Shown in pieces: positions 1-5,188 of a stretch of DNA of 5,209 bases (within the stretch, counting starts at the first letter, position 1; each line of letters begins with the position of its first letter). The notes beneath the pieces were generated by a model, which saw only the letters and a list, made by a program, of their open reading frames with translations, did no database searches and was not told the DNA's origin. The translations under genes were made by a program, and so were the position numbers. The stretch is from Devosia sp. (GTDB lineage Bacteria; Pseudomonadota; Alphaproteobacteria; Rhizobiales; Devosiaceae), in the NCBI GenBank assembly GCA_016793415.1, contig JAEUMC010000847.1:1-5209 (forward strand). The letters run 5' to 3'.

Positions 1-325
1 CCTCGACCGCCTCGGTGCAGATCCAGATCATGTTGCGGCCCATAAGGGCGGTGACGAAACCGAGGACGTAGCCGCCGAGGCTCCAGAACGCCATGACCCG
101 GCAAGGCCGCGCGCCGCGGGCTGGCATGGCTTCGAAGAACAGCCGGCAGTGTTCGATCTCGTCATCGCGCATCTCGGTCAGAGCCGGCACGATGTCGGGA
201 TAGAGGCGCCGCGCCAGGGCGAGCTGGGCATTGTAGATACGGATGGCGCCGAACTCGCCGGCATGATTGACCTTCAGGATGCGCCGCACCGTCAGCGCCG
301 CCGATCGCGGTTCCCAAAACGCCAT
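1..325 (-). CDS. coq7: COQ7-type demethoxyubiquinone hydroxylase, N-terminal part (cut by window edge)
   Basis: Reading the minus strand from an ATG at 325-323 gives 108 codons that run off the left edge. The COQ7 family consists of membrane-associated di-iron monooxygenases that hydroxylate demethoxyubiquinone late in ubiquinone synthesis. Residues 16-34 (ILKVNHAGEFGAIRIYNAQ) match the family's first helix and contain the iron-ligand Glu at E24. The ExxH ligand pair follows at E56-H59 (EIEH), and the visible part ends at TEAVE, whose E108 fits the next ligand position. The hydrophobic stretch after residue 78 fits the hydrophobic helix expected to contact the membrane. The chosen start leaves a short 15-residue lead before the family core; the reading frame stays open further upstream without a better start. 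The gene is divergent from the exporter at 398. The C-terminal half, with the second ExxH, lies outside the window. The family call is strong; ubiquinone-pathway specificity is inferred from the family. Confidence 0.9.
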   Translation of the reverse strand, partial: MAFWEPRSAALTVRRILKVNHAGEFGAIRIYNAQLALARRLYPDIVPALTEMRDDEIEHCRLFFEAMPARGARPCRVMAFWSLGGYVLGFVTALMGRNMIWICTEAVE

Positions 326-397
326 GCCTTCAGCCCGCCCCGGTTGGCCGCGATGTCGGGAGATGATAGGCAACAGCCAACCTCGTTGGAAAGCACC
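326..397. promoter_or_regulatory. Divergent intergenic region between coq7 and the LysE-family gene
   Basis: These 72 bases must hold or adjoin the start signals of two divergent genes. A perfect 7-base inverted repeat, GGTTGGC at 342-348 and GCCAACC at 376-382, is separated by 27 bases. A GGAAAG ribosome-binding-like stretch at 388-393 lies four bases before the plus-strand ATG. I see no convincing -35/-10 pair; TTGGCC at 344-349 with TAGGCA at 367-372 (17-base spacer) is only a weak fit. The inverted repeat could be an operator, but its short arms and GC-rich setting make chance plausible. Confidence 0.35.
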
Positions 398-1045
398 ATG
401 CCCAGCTTCGTCCCCGACCTGCCGGTGATCCTCGGCTTTTCCGTCGCGACCTTCGTCTTGATGATCACGCCCGGGCCCGACATGGCGCTGCAGATGAGCC
501 GCGCCATCAACTATGGCCGGGCGCATGGGCTGGCGGCGATGTTCGGGGCGATGACCGGCATCATGGTGCACACCACGCTGGTGGCGTTCGGCATCTCGGT
601 GCTGATCCTCGCGGCGCCGCCGCTGTTCATGGCGCTGAAGATCGCCGGTGCCGTCTACCTGATCTGGCTGGCCTGGCAGGCGATCATGCATGGCGGCGGG
701 CTGCGGCTCGCCGAGGCGGCGAAGAAGGCGCCGACGCTGTGGCAGAGCTTTGCCACCGGGCTCGGCATCAACCTGCTCAACCCCAAGGTGGTGCTGTTCT
801 TCGTAACGTTCCTGCCGCAGTTCGTCGAAGCGCATGATCCGGCCGCGGCAGGCAAGCTGCTGTTCCTCGGAGCGCAGTTCGTGGTGCTGTCGATCCCACT
901 CGGCTTCCTGATCGTCTTCGCCGCCGAAAAGCTGGCCGCCGCGTTCCGGCGTTCCAAGTGGGTGGAGCGGGCGCTCAACTGGAGCTTTGCCGCCATCTTC
1001 ACGGCCTTTGCCGCAACCATCCTCACCGCCCAGGCGCGGCACTAG
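398..1045 (+). CDS. LysE/RhtB-family amino-acid exporter
   Basis: This 215-residue inner-membrane protein has the size and layout of the LysE/RhtB superfamily (usually about 200-215 residues), which exports amino acids or related small molecules by proton-linked transport. Hydrophobic segments lie roughly at residues 8-24, 43-71, 75-97, 116-138, 152-176 and 194-212. The family signature near the first helix is visible as ITPGPDM (23-29), and the second conserved stretch, NLLNPKVVLFF, is at 125-135. A basic cluster (FRRSKW, 183-188) precedes the last helix. I chose the ATG at 398 because the family's N-terminus begins about there and a GGAAAG stretch sits just upstream; the longer open frame from 149 would overlap coq7 and adds non-family sequence. 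The gene ends 11 bases before rlmJ, so the two are probably co-transcribed. The substrate cannot be told from the sequence. Confidence 0.92.
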   Translation: MPSFVPDLPVILGFSVATFVLMITPGPDMALQMSRAINYGRAHGLAAMFGAMTGIMVHTTLVAFGISVLILAAPPLFMALKIAGAVYLIWLAWQAIMHGGGLRLAEAAKKAPTLWQSFATGLGINLLNPKVVLFFVTFLPQFVEAHDPAAAGKLLFLGAQFVVLSIPLGFLIVFAAEKLAAAFRRSKWVERALNWSFAAIFTAFAATILTAQARH

Positions 1046-1056
1046 AAACGGTCCCA

Positions 1057-1908
1057 ATGAACTATTCCCACGCCTTCCATGCCGGAAATTTCGCCGATGT
1101 GATGAAGCATCTCATCGTCACCCGGCTGGTCGAGTACCTGAAAAAGAAGGACGCGGCGTTCCGGGTGATCGATACGCATGCCGGGATCGGCAGATATGAC
1201 CTGACCGGCGAGATCGCGAAACGCTCGCCGGAATGGGTGGATGGCATCGGCAGGCTACTGCAGGGCGGCTTGCCGCAGAAGGCGCAAGCGCTGGCCGAAC
1301 CCTATCTCAAGGTGCTGGCCGAGCTGAACCCGGGCGACAAGCTCGAGACCTATCCGGGCTCGCCCCTCCTGGTGCGAAAACTGTTTCGTCCGCAGGACCG
1401 GCTCTCGGCGCTGGAACTGCACCCCGAATATGCAAAGCGGCTCGGCACACTGTTCGAGGGCGACGTGCAGGTGCGGGTGATCCATCTCGATGGCTGGCTG
1501 TCGCTGAACGCCCATGTGCCGCCCAAGGAAAAGCGCGGGCTGGTGCTGGTCGATCCGCCGTTCGAGGAGCGCGGCGAGTTCGAGCGGCTGGTCGACGGGC
1601 TGGTCAAGGCGCATGGCAAGTTCGCCACCGGCGTTTATGCGCTGTGGTATCCGCTCAAGGACACCCGCGCCGTGCACGATTTCATCTCGGCGCTGCGCGA
1701 TACCGGGATCACCAGGATGCTGAGGGCCGAACTCAGCATCCGGCCGGCTTCCAATCCGCCGCGGCTGCACGGCTCGGGGATGATCCTGGTCAACCCGCCG
1801 TTCACGCTGGAGGGCGAGCTGCGCGTGCTGCTGCCCGCGCTGGCGCAGCTGCTGGGCGACCCGGGCCAGGGCCGGCACAAGCTCGAATGGCTGCGCGGCG
1901 AGGAGTGA
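1057..1908 (+). CDS. rlmJ: 23S rRNA (adenine-2030-N6)-methyltransferase RlmJ
   Basis: The 283-residue product matches the length of E. coli RlmJ (about 280), a SAM-dependent enzyme that methylates N6 of A2030 in 23S rRNA. The family N-terminus is present as SHAFHAGNFADVMKH (4-18), followed by DTHAGIGRYD (39-48) and PGSPL. The catalytic motif IV is VDPPFEE with D166-P-P-F169; E. coli has DPPY there. ATGVYALWYP and a late SGMILVNPPF stretch complete the family pattern. The ATG at 1057 starts exactly at the family's N-terminus; a longer frame from 958 would overlap the exporter gene and is rejected. No strong Shine-Dalgarno precedes it, which fits translational coupling with the exporter gene 11 bases upstream. 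The stop is only three bases from the convergent toxin stop, and no terminator hairpin lies between them. Confidence 0.95.
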   Translation: MNYSHAFHAGNFADVMKHLIVTRLVEYLKKKDAAFRVIDTHAGIGRYDLTGEIAKRSPEWVDGIGRLLQGGLPQKAQALAEPYLKVLAELNPGDKLETYPGSPLLVRKLFRPQDRLSALELHPEYAKRLGTLFEGDVQVRVIHLDGWLSLNAHVPPKEKRGLVLVDPPFEERGEFERLVDGLVKAHGKFATGVYALWYPLKDTRAVHDFISALRDTGITRMLRAELSIRPASNPPRLHGSGMILVNPPFTLEGELRVLLPALAQLLGDPGQGRHKLEWLRGEE

Positions 1909-1911
1909 GGG

Positions 1912-2310
1912 CTAGAGCTGACGAAGCTTCGACGTTGCTTTCATTGGTAGAGCGAACAGTGCCGGACCTTGGATGAGGCTTAGCTGCCGTCGAAGGACAG
2001 GAATCCAGAAAATGAGGCGCGCGGCCTGATTGATTGGATCCAGGCGTGCAAGCGACGGCTCCAGAAAGAAGCCCACGAGGTCGGTCTGTAGCCACGCAGC
2101 GCGCTCGACTCGATTCTTAGTGATCCGATGATCGCCGGAGACAACGCTCCAGCCACCCTCTTCGGCAAGACCAGCTATCCAATCCACATCCTCGATGGAC
2201 GGATCAAACTTGTCGCGCAGAGGGACGGCTGTGTCCCCGTCGGAAACGATCAATTGATGTATCGCACGAGCGACCTTAGGCGACAGGTTGTTGTCGAAGA
2301 GGAGCTTCAC
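1912..2310 (-). CDS. PIN-like toxin, DUF5615/VapC45 type
   Basis: This 132-residue protein begins MKLLFDNNLSPKVARAI, the opening typical of PIN-like DUF5615/VapC45 proteins, which are the presumed ribonuclease toxins of type II toxin-antitoxin pairs. Acidic residues that could bind metal are D6, the cluster E40-D41-D43 (in IEDVDWIA) and D60 (in VVSGDHRI). This matches the family spacing of first-strand Asp, central acidic helix and later Asp after a strand. M. tuberculosis VapC45 is of similar size (about 138 residues). The start is GTG at 2310-2308, overlapping the antitoxin stop by four bases (GTGA). I see no clear ribosome-binding site, so translation is probably coupled to the antitoxin. 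G+C is well below that of the flanking genes. The stop TAG lies three bases from the convergent rlmJ stop. The family is recognised with good confidence; RNase activity and targets are inferred. Confidence 0.82.
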   Translation of the reverse strand: MKLLFDNNLSPKVARAIHQLIVSDGDTAVPLRDKFDPSIEDVDWIAGLAEEGGWSVVSGDHRITKNRVERAAWLQTDLVGFFLEPSLARLDPINQAARLIFWIPVLRRQLSLIQGPALFALPMKATSKLRQL

Positions 2311-3005
2311 GCAGCCAAGGCTTCTTCGAAGCGAATTGCTGAGCGGACGGATGCCTCATCGATCTCAAAATCCTTGCCAATCTCTCGTACTGATCGTCCA
2401 GATTGGGCTTGCAGTCGTATCGTCGCTGTCGGCACCCCGGATCGAACAAGTACGGGTTGCCCGAAGGAGCGTCGAGGGTCGACCACCACGGCGCCGCGGC
2501 CTTCGCCCGGCGTCCAGTAGGCGGCGGATACCCCATCATAAGTTACATCTTTGAGACCCTCCGAAATGATGGAGTGGAAGGCATGCTGACCGCTGAGAAG
2601 CTCAACGAGGGCGGGCTCGCGAGTGCCGGAGACGATCTCCAGGTACAGGCGCTTCCCATCGCTTTTCAGCCTAGCATTAGAGAATGGGTGCGTGTCGTTG
2701 AGGAGCTGCTGAGCCGACGATACAACCTTGCGCAGGTATGGCAGCGATGTCGAAGCGCGGCGAAAACGATCAACAACTCGCAGCTCAATGAGGTCGCGGA
2801 AAGACAGGTGCAACTTGCCTTCAAGTGCAGGCAACTCAGGTGTCCACAGTGCACTATCGAAGACGGTTTCGCCGTTGTAGGAGCGAGTTCGGCCTTCGAG
2901 CCATCTGTGTATCCGCGACGTTGGAACACCAGTCAGCCGACTAGCCTCGGGCGCCGTGTATGCGCCCTTACCCCAGTAACTGTCGGCTTCGTTCGCGGTC
3001 AGCAT
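2307..3005 (-). CDS. VapB45-like antitoxin: N-terminal HTH plus C-terminal DUF433-like domain
   Basis: The 232-residue product has two recognisable parts. Residues 15-37 (AYTAPEASRLTGVPTSRIHRW...) look like a MerR/Xre-type helix-turn-helix. Residues about 173-232 resemble the DUF433 antitoxin domain: VVVDPRRSFGQPVLVRSGVP, then SVREIGKDFEID and a closing helix. The middle (about 60-165) is mixed, with FRDLIELRVVDRFR (69-82) and a region about LKSDGKRLYLEIVSG (113-127), and I do not assign it a domain name. Size and gene order match VapB45 (about 239 residues in M. tuberculosis), which lies directly upstream of its PIN-like toxin. It should neutralise the downstream toxin by direct binding, and the HTH probably represses its own promoter. 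The ATG at 3005-3003 starts just before the HTH and sits at the predicted transcription start. G+C is 52-53% in sampled stretches, which suggests acquisition by transfer. Confidence 0.8.
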   Translation of the reverse strand: MLTANEADSYWGKGAYTAPEASRLTGVPTSRIHRWLEGRTRSYNGETVFDSALWTPELPALEGKLHLSFRDLIELRVVDRFRRASTSLPYLRKVVSSAQQLLNDTHPFSNARLKSDGKRLYLEIVSGTREPALVELLSGQHAFHSIISEGLKDVTYDGVSAAYWTPGEGRGAVVVDPRRSFGQPVLVRSGVPTATIRLQAQSGRSVREIGKDFEIDEASVRSAIRFEEALAA

Positions 3006-3011
3006 TTCCGC

Positions 3012-3040
3012 ATCCTATCTGAACCGGGTGCCCGTGTGAA
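3012..3040 (-). promoter_or_regulatory. Promoter of the toxin-antitoxin operon with inverted repeat in the spacer
   Basis: On the minus strand TTCACA (3040-3035, one mismatch to TTGACA) is followed by exactly 17 bases and then TAGGAT (3017-3012, four of six to TATAAT). Transcription would start about seven bases further on, at or next to the antitoxin ATG at 3005, so the mRNA would be leaderless or nearly so. The few bases between (GCGGAA) leave no room for a normal Shine-Dalgarno. The spacer contains an inverted repeat, CGGG-CA-CCCG (3034-3025), between the two boxes, where a bound HTH antitoxin would block polymerase. Box match and spacing are seen; the operator role is inferred. Confidence 0.5.
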
Positions 3041-3047
3041 TCTGCTG

Positions 3048-3467
3048 CTAAAGCTCGAACTCGTAATAGACCATCTTCTCGCCCTTGCCGCCGACCTTGA
3101 TGTAGAGCCCGTTGGCTTCGATATTGTCGAGCTCGGTACCGAGCCAGGCTTCACGGCAGCCGAGCTCCCGGCCCCAGGCGAACATCGCCTCGACCATGCG
3201 GGTGGCGATGCCCTGGCGCAGGTGGGTCGAGGCGGTGCCGACCTCGTCGACATAGAGTTCGGTGGGCTTGTCGGGGTGGCGGTGGATCACCGCAGCGCAC
3301 TGGCCGACCACCACGCCATTGTCGAAGGCCAGCAGCATCAGGTGGCCGGGCTCGAGCAGATAGGCCTCGAGCCGCTCGGGATGGATGGGTTCGTCGAATA
3401 CGTCGGGCGCGATCTCGGCGAAGTCGAGCTCGTCGCCGGGCTGCATGCGCTTGATATGGATGGGCAT
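3048..3467 (-). CDS. GNAT-family N-acetyltransferase
   Basis: The 139-residue protein has the single-domain GNAT fold expected of acetyl-CoA-dependent N-acetyltransferases. Visible elements are the strand LMLLAFDNGVVVGQCAA (43-59), the strand ELYVDEVGTA (70-79) and the acetyl-CoA-binding motif A with RQGIAT (84-89) followed by a helix. A late ANGLYIKVGGKGEKMVYYEFEL closes the protein like the family's terminal 'ALYxKLG' segment. The overall layout resembles the AAC(3)-I branch, but that is weak ground for an aminoglycoside substrate, and none should be assumed. The ATG at 3467 is preceded by GGAGA (3478-3474) at six bases, a good ribosome-binding site. It is in the same direction as rlmN, 194 bases downstream of it, and its G+C matches the host. 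Its stop lies 42 bases upstream of the antitoxin start, so read-through into the toxin-antitoxin operon is possible. Substrate unknown. Confidence 0.88.
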   Translation of the reverse strand: MPIHIKRMQPGDELDFAEIAPDVFDEPIHPERLEAYLLEPGHLMLLAFDNGVVVGQCAAVIHRHPDKPTELYVDEVGTASTHLRQGIATRMVEAMFAWGRELGCREAWLGTELDNIEANGLYIKVGGKGEKMVYYEFEL

Positions 3468-3528
3468 GGCTGGTCTCCGATCGAGGGAGGCGTCACCAGC
3501 GTTTCACCGCTTGTCGCGCTTTCGAACC

Positions 3529-3549
3529 GGAAAAGTCTGCAACTTTTCC
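3529..3549. repeat. Short palindromic element GGAAAAGT-N5-ACTTTTCC
   Basis: A perfect 8-base inverted repeat (3529-3536 and 3542-3549) encloses a 5-base loop. The flanks are also partly symmetric: CGCTTTCG lies to the left and GAAAACGC to the right. From memory, very similar 'AACCGGAAAAGT...ACTTTTCC' units recur in intergenic regions of Hyphomicrobiales genomes, so this is probably one copy of a dispersed palindromic repeat. Only one copy is in this window. No T-run follows on either strand, so it is not a classical intrinsic terminator. Confidence 0.6.
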
Positions 3550-3558
3550 TGAAAACGC

Positions 3559-3594
3559 TCCGGTATGCCGGATCAGACGTGCCAAAGGGGGCAC
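3559..3594 (-). terminator. Two small GC-rich hairpins downstream of rlmN, possible weak terminator
   Basis: TCCGG (3559-3563) pairs with CCGGA (3568-3572) across a 4-base loop, and GTGCC (3579-3583) pairs with GGCAC (3590-3594) across a 6-base loop. They lie 68-103 bases after the rlmN stop and before the GNAT gene. They have no U-tract, so an intrinsic terminator role is only a guess. The rest of 3468-3661 shows no open frame worth calling. Confidence 0.25.
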
Positions 3595-3661
3595 CGCGCC
3601 GTGGTTGTCGCACCCGTGAGCGCGTCAACCAGTTGTAGTCCGCCTGACTTGCCCCTTCAAC

Positions 3662-4888
3662 TCAGGCAGTGAGCGCGTCGCGCTCCTTCTTGGTCAGCCG
3701 CTCGGTCTCGCTCTTCAGCTGCCCGCAGGCGGCGAAGATATCGCGGCCGCGCGGGGTGCGGACCGGGCTGGCATAGCCGGCATTGTTGACGATGTCGGCG
3801 AAGCGTTCGATGCGCGACGAGCTCGAGCAATCGTAATTGGTGCCGGGCCAGGGGTTGAACGGGATCAGGTTGATCTTGGCCGGGATGCCGGCGAGCAGCC
3901 GCACCAGTTCGCGCGCGTCGGCGTCGGAATCGTTGATGTCCTTGAGCATCACATATTCGAAGGTGATGCGGCGGGCATTGGAAAGGCCGGGGTAATCGCG
4001 GCAGGCCTGGATCAGCTCCTTGAGCGGATACTTCTTGTTGATCGGCACCAGCATGTCGCGCAGCTCGTCGCGCACCGCGTGCAGCGAGATCGCCAGCATC
4101 ACGCCGATTTCGCGGCCGGTCGGCTCGATGAACGGCACGACGCCCGAGGTCGACAGCGTGATGCGGCGTTTCGACAGCGAAATGCCGGCCTCGTCGGAGG
4201 CGATCAGCAACGCCTGCTTGACGTTGTCGTAATTGTAGAGCGGCTCGCCCATGCCCATCATCACCACATTGGTGATGGCGCGGCTGTCGCCTTCCGAGCC
4301 ACCCGAGCCGCGCGGCGCCGGTACCAGGCCGCCATCATTGGGGCGCACGCCGCCGGGGAAATCGCCCAGCCGCTCGCGCGCCATCAGGATCTGGCCGAGG
4401 ATCTCGCCGGCGGTGAGGTTGCGCACCAGCTTCTGCGTGCCGGTGTGGCAGAACGAGCAGGTAAGGGTGCAGCCGACCTGCGAGGAGACGCAGAGCGTGC
4501 CGCGGTCTTCCTCGGGGATGTAGACGGTCTCGACCTCCACCGGCGGCAGCAGGGGGTTCTTGGGGTCGCGGAAGCGGAACAGCCACTTGCGGGTGCCATC
4601 GATGGAAATCTGCTCGGTGACGATCTCGGGCCGATCGAGCAGGAAGGTGTCGCTCAGCTTCTGCCGAAACCCCTTCTGGATGTTGGTCATCCGGTCGAAA
4701 TCGGTGACGCCGTTATGGTAGATCCAGTTCCACAGCTGCGACGCGCGCATCTTCGCCTCGCGCTCGTCGAGGCCGATGCCCATCAGCGTGTCGCGCAGCT
4801 CAGGCTTCATCAGGCCGACCAGCGACGTCCGCCCGGATTTCGGGCGGTCGGCATGGGCGTGGTGATCGAGGTCGAGGGCGATACTCAT
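3662..4888 (-). CDS. rlmN: Dual-specificity RNA methyltransferase RlmN (23S rRNA A2503 / tRNA A37, C2)
   Basis: The 408-residue radical-SAM enzyme methylates C2 of A2503 in 23S rRNA and of A37 in some tRNAs, using one SAM to methylate a cysteine and a second to make the radical. The 4Fe-4S motif CxxxCxxC is at C140, C144 and C147 (in [13 protein letters not shown]). C133 (in [10 protein letters not shown]) and C388 (in FAACGQL) match the two mechanistic cysteines, C118 and C355, of the E. coli enzyme. GMGEPL is at 212-217 and [12 protein letters not shown] at 341-352. The N-terminal helical accessory domain occupies about residues 20-100. A Gly/Pro/Ser-rich loop at about 178-203 is longer than in E. 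coli. I chose the ATG at 4888 because MSIALDL matches the usual start of rhizobial RlmN; the frame continues 47 codons upstream with no family similarity. The ribosome-binding site is weak (GAGAG about 13 bases upstream). Confidence 0.97.
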   Translation of the reverse strand: MSIALDLDHHAHADRPKSGRTSLVGLMKPELRDTLMGIGLDEREAKMRASQLWNWIYHNGVTDFDRMTNIQKGFRQKLSDTFLLDRPEIVTEQISIDGTRKWLFRFRDPKNPLLPPVEVETVYIPEEDRGTLCVSSQVGCTLTCSFCHTGTQKLVRNLTAGEILGQILMARERLGDFPGGVRPNDGGLVPAPRGSGGSEGDSRAITNVVMMGMGEPLYNYDNVKQALLIASDEAGISLSKRRITLSTSGVVPFIEPTGREIGVMLAISLHAVRDELRDMLVPINKKYPLKELIQACRDYPGLSNARRITFEYVMLKDINDSDADARELVRLLAGIPAKINLIPFNPWPGTNYDCSSSSRIERFADIVNNAGYASPVRTPRGRDIFAACGQLKSETERLTKKERDALTA

Positions 4889-4925
4889 GGTGCGGGCGGC
4901 TCTCTCAGCGTGCGCGATTGGGCGC

Positions 4926-4960
4926 GGCCTGTAACATAGTAGCAGAGTTTGCGCAAAACA
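4926..4960 (-). promoter_or_regulatory. AT-richer segment upstream of rlmN, probable promoter, with TTTGCGCAAA palindrome
   Basis: This is the only AT-rich patch in the rlmN upstream region. On the minus strand it reads TGTTTTGCGCAAAC, then CTCTGCTACTATGTTACAGG. TATGTT could be a -10 box, with TGTTTT 16 bases upstream as a poor -35. The perfect 10-base palindrome TTTGCGCAAA (4948-4957) would sit just after that -35. A GTTTGCGC half copy recurs at 4977-4984. Box matches are poor, so the exact promoter is uncertain. Confidence 0.3.
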
Positions 4961-5093
4961 CGGGGGCGGGAGGCTGGTTTGCGCGCGGTGGGCGGCGATT
5001 CTCCATCCGCACCGCGGCTGTGGCCCCACCCCCTCCGAGCTACGCTAGGTCGCGTTGCTCCCAAGCTACGCTTGCCTTGTAACTTGGACGCAT

Positions 5094-5120
5094 CCGCATC
5101 TGGTAAGATTCCAGGTGCGG
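5094..5120 (+). repeat. Ten-base-pair hairpin with 7-base loop
   Basis: CCGCATCTGG (5094-5103) pairs with CCAGGTGCGG (5111-5120) across the loop TAAGATT. Nine pairs are Watson-Crick. The tenth, T5099 with G5115, is a G-U wobble if the plus strand is transcribed but an A-C mismatch on the minus strand. This favours, weakly, a plus-strand RNA. No T-run follows, so it is not a standard terminator. Confidence 0.55.
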
Positions 5121-5121
5121 T

Positions 5122-5188
5122 GAGCCGCAGCAGTACGACGCTTGCCTGGGTGTGGGAGCCCGCGGGGGAGCGGGTTTCGCTGCGGCTC
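5122..5188 (+). repeat. Perfect 10-base inverted repeat enclosing a smaller hairpin
   Basis: GAGCCGCAGC (5122-5131) is exactly complementary to GCTGCGGCTC (5179-5188), 47 bases apart. Inside, CCCGC (5159-5163) pairs with GCGGG (5170-5174). In a plus-strand RNA that inner stem extends to nine pairs (GGAGCCCGC at 5155-5163, GCGGGTTTC at 5170-5178) using two G-U wobbles, and it abuts the outer right arm directly. One base separates this element from the preceding hairpin. I recognise no named RNA family in it. Confidence 0.5.

Larger units (their letters stand above)
1911..3055. mobile_element. Low-G+C toxin-antitoxin island bounded by a near-identical 9-mer
   Basis: The two toxin-antitoxin genes and their promoter fill the interval between rlmJ and the GNAT gene. 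G+C counts in 60-base samples are 53% (2281-2340) and 52% (2761-2820), against 68% in rlmJ (1561-1620) and 65% in the GNAT gene (3241-3300). GCTAGAGCT at 1911-1919 and GCTAAAGCT at 3047-3055 match at eight of nine positions and mark the two edges. They resemble an aged target-site duplication. No transposase, integrase or terminal inverted repeats are present, so the block is passive cargo at best, and the mechanism of insertion is unknown. The 9-mer similarity could be chance. Confidence 0.35.

Noticed and set aside
149..397. N-terminal extension of the LysE-family protein
   Set aside because: It would overlap coq7 on the other strand, has no family similarity, and a fitting ATG with a GGAAAG site lies at 398.
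2403..3638. Long plus-strand open frame (411 codons) across the antitoxin and GNAT genes
   Set aside because: It lies antisense to two recognisable proteins, spans their intergenic DNA and crosses the G+C boundary. Its translation shows no family features. Such frames are common opposite GC-rich genes.
3616..3679. Direct repeat GTGAGCGCGTC (3616-3626 and 3669-3679), one copy in the 3' end of rlmN
   Set aside because: Eleven bases of GC-rich sequence with no wider similarity. It may be a tiny duplication of the rlmN end, but nothing supports a function.
4079..4939. Plus-strand open frame (286 codons) opposite rlmN
   Set aside because: It is the antisense shadow of a highly conserved rlmN. 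The translation is rich in Ala/Arg/His/Asp without motifs.
4889..5029. 47-codon N-terminal extension of RlmN
   Set aside because: Rhizobial RlmN proteins start at the MSI position, and the upstream stretch contains the presumed promoter.
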